DNA of 5,678 nucleotides from an uncultured Clostridia bacterium (GTDB taxonomy: Bacteria; Bacillota; Clostridia; Christensenellales; Borkfalkiaceae), in contig CAKQKQ010000101.1 of the NCBI GenBank assembly GCA_934249265.1, positions 1 through 5,678 of the forward strand. Reading direction: 5' to 3'. Shown piece by piece: positions 5,060-5,678 of this stretch (positions are counted from its first letter, which is position 1; each line of letters begins with the position of its first letter). The position numbers and the translations under genes were made by a program. Below the pieces are notes generated by a model. That model ran no database searches, was not told the origin of the DNA, and saw only the letters and a program-made list of their open reading frames with translations.

Positions 5060-5678
5060 ATGAAAAAATTATTATCTCTGGCACTATGTATTGCCGCAAT
5101 GGCGACAATTACGCTTTTTGCTTCTTGCATTAAGGAAAACGCAACCGTTTATACCATATCGTTTGATTTAAACGGCGGCACGAGCGAAGAATTGGCAAAT
5201 CTCGAATGTAAGGAGAACGAAGTAGTAGACCTTAACAAATACGTTCCGTCTCGTGAAGATTATTTATTTAACGGTTGGACTTTAGACGACGTTATCGTCA
5301 CGGAAGTTACCGTAAAAAGCGACCTTACGCTTAAAGCGCAATGGGAATACGTTTACGATTTAGAGGAAATCAACGAGGGTACGGCTTATGCGTTTAAAGG
5401 AATAAAAGCCGATTACACAAAGGCAGAACTCGTTTTGCCCGAAGAGTACGACGGCAAAAAAATCACCGCGCTTAAATCGGGTGCGCTTGACCGTGCCGCA
5501 AGCATAACTTCGCTTGTTATCGGCAACGGATATACCGAGATAGAAACGGGAGTTTTTGCTCCTCTTACGGCGATAGAAAGCATAACTGTTCCGTTTTACG
5601 GCACGACCGAAAACGAAAATTATTTTCTTTCGTTATTCAAAGCCGACGCTACTGCTGACGATTTGCATTACGTTGTGA
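5060..5678 (+). CDS. Predicted lipoprotein with InlB-type repeat and BspA-like leucine-rich repeats (3' end outside window)
   Basis: Probably a surface-anchored lipoprotein of unknown binding partner. The frame is open from ATG 5060 to the window edge: 206 codons, with no stop in frame (the TGA at the very end is in another frame). AGGAG (5049-5053) lies six bases before the ATG. Residues 1-22 form a signal peptide (MKKLL, then a hydrophobic stretch), with a lipobox-like F-A-S-C that puts the lipidated Cys at 23. Residues 31-96 match the InlB B-repeat / Listeria-Bacteroides repeat (Flg_new) pattern: YTISFDLNGGT near the front, then FNGWTLDD and LTLKAQWE. From about 105 to 187 the pattern fits BspA-type LRR_5 repeats (LVLPEEYDGKKITAL, ITSLVIGNGYTEIETGVF, ITVPFYG). 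Such proteins are common and often multicopy in gut Clostridia. Codon use resembles that of gpmI and rnr, suggesting a host gene and not element cargo. Confidence 0.88.
   Translation, partial: MKKLLSLALCIAAMATITLFASCIKENATVYTISFDLNGGTSEELANLECKENEVVDLNKYVPSREDYLFNGWTLDDVIVTEVTVKSDLTLKAQWEYVYDLEEINEGTAYAFKGIKADYTKAELVLPEEYDGKKITALKSGALDRAASITSLVIGNGYTEIETGVFAPLTAIESITVPFYGTTENENYFLSLFKADATADDLHYVV

Overview
This window is a chromosomal segment of an AT-rich, low-GC Gram-positive bacterium. It most resembles an uncultured gut Clostridia-type Firmicute. The evidence is the gene order gpmI, secG, rnr, smpB, ssrA, which is a known Firmicutes arrangement, together with strong AGGAGG-type ribosome binding sites, sigma-A-like promoters, and a BspA/InlB-type lipoprotein common in gut Clostridia. 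The exact lineage cannot be told from this sequence.

Layout. Positions 2-433 hold the last quarter of gpmI (glycolysis). A good promoter at 491-519 drives secG (563-874), which ends at a strong intrinsic terminator (888-920). After a 229-base gap comes rnr (1150-3258, RNase R). A second good promoter (3293-3321) precedes smpB (3360-3809), followed 35 bases later by ssrA/tmRNA (3845-4199) with tag reading frame ANNNNYAYAA. A terminator follows at 4206-4238. RNase R, SmpB and tmRNA act together in trans-translation: tmRNA-SmpB rescues stalled ribosomes and tags the nascent peptide, and RNase R degrades the faulty mRNA. SecG belongs to the Sec translocon.

The stretch 4200-5059 (about 860 bases) has no intact gene and is the most informative part. 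The last 20 bases of tmRNA are repeated exactly at 4393-4412. A minus-strand, frameshifted remnant that looks like the C-terminus of a large serine recombinase reads directly across that second copy. This is the footprint expected from integrative elements that use the tmRNA 3' end as attachment site, now decayed. Two hairpins and an inverted repeat lie between the two copies. A tRNA-like T-arm plus acceptor 3' half lies further right (4826-4852), and a terminator at 4963-4998 closes the region.

The window ends inside a predicted lipoprotein gene (5060 to the edge) with an InlB-type repeat followed by BspA-like leucine-rich repeats. Its codon use looks like that of the host genes. I see no convincing new biological system. 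The notable items are the tmRNA attachment-site scar, the recombinase relic, the asparagine-rich tag and the orphan tRNA-like 3' half.
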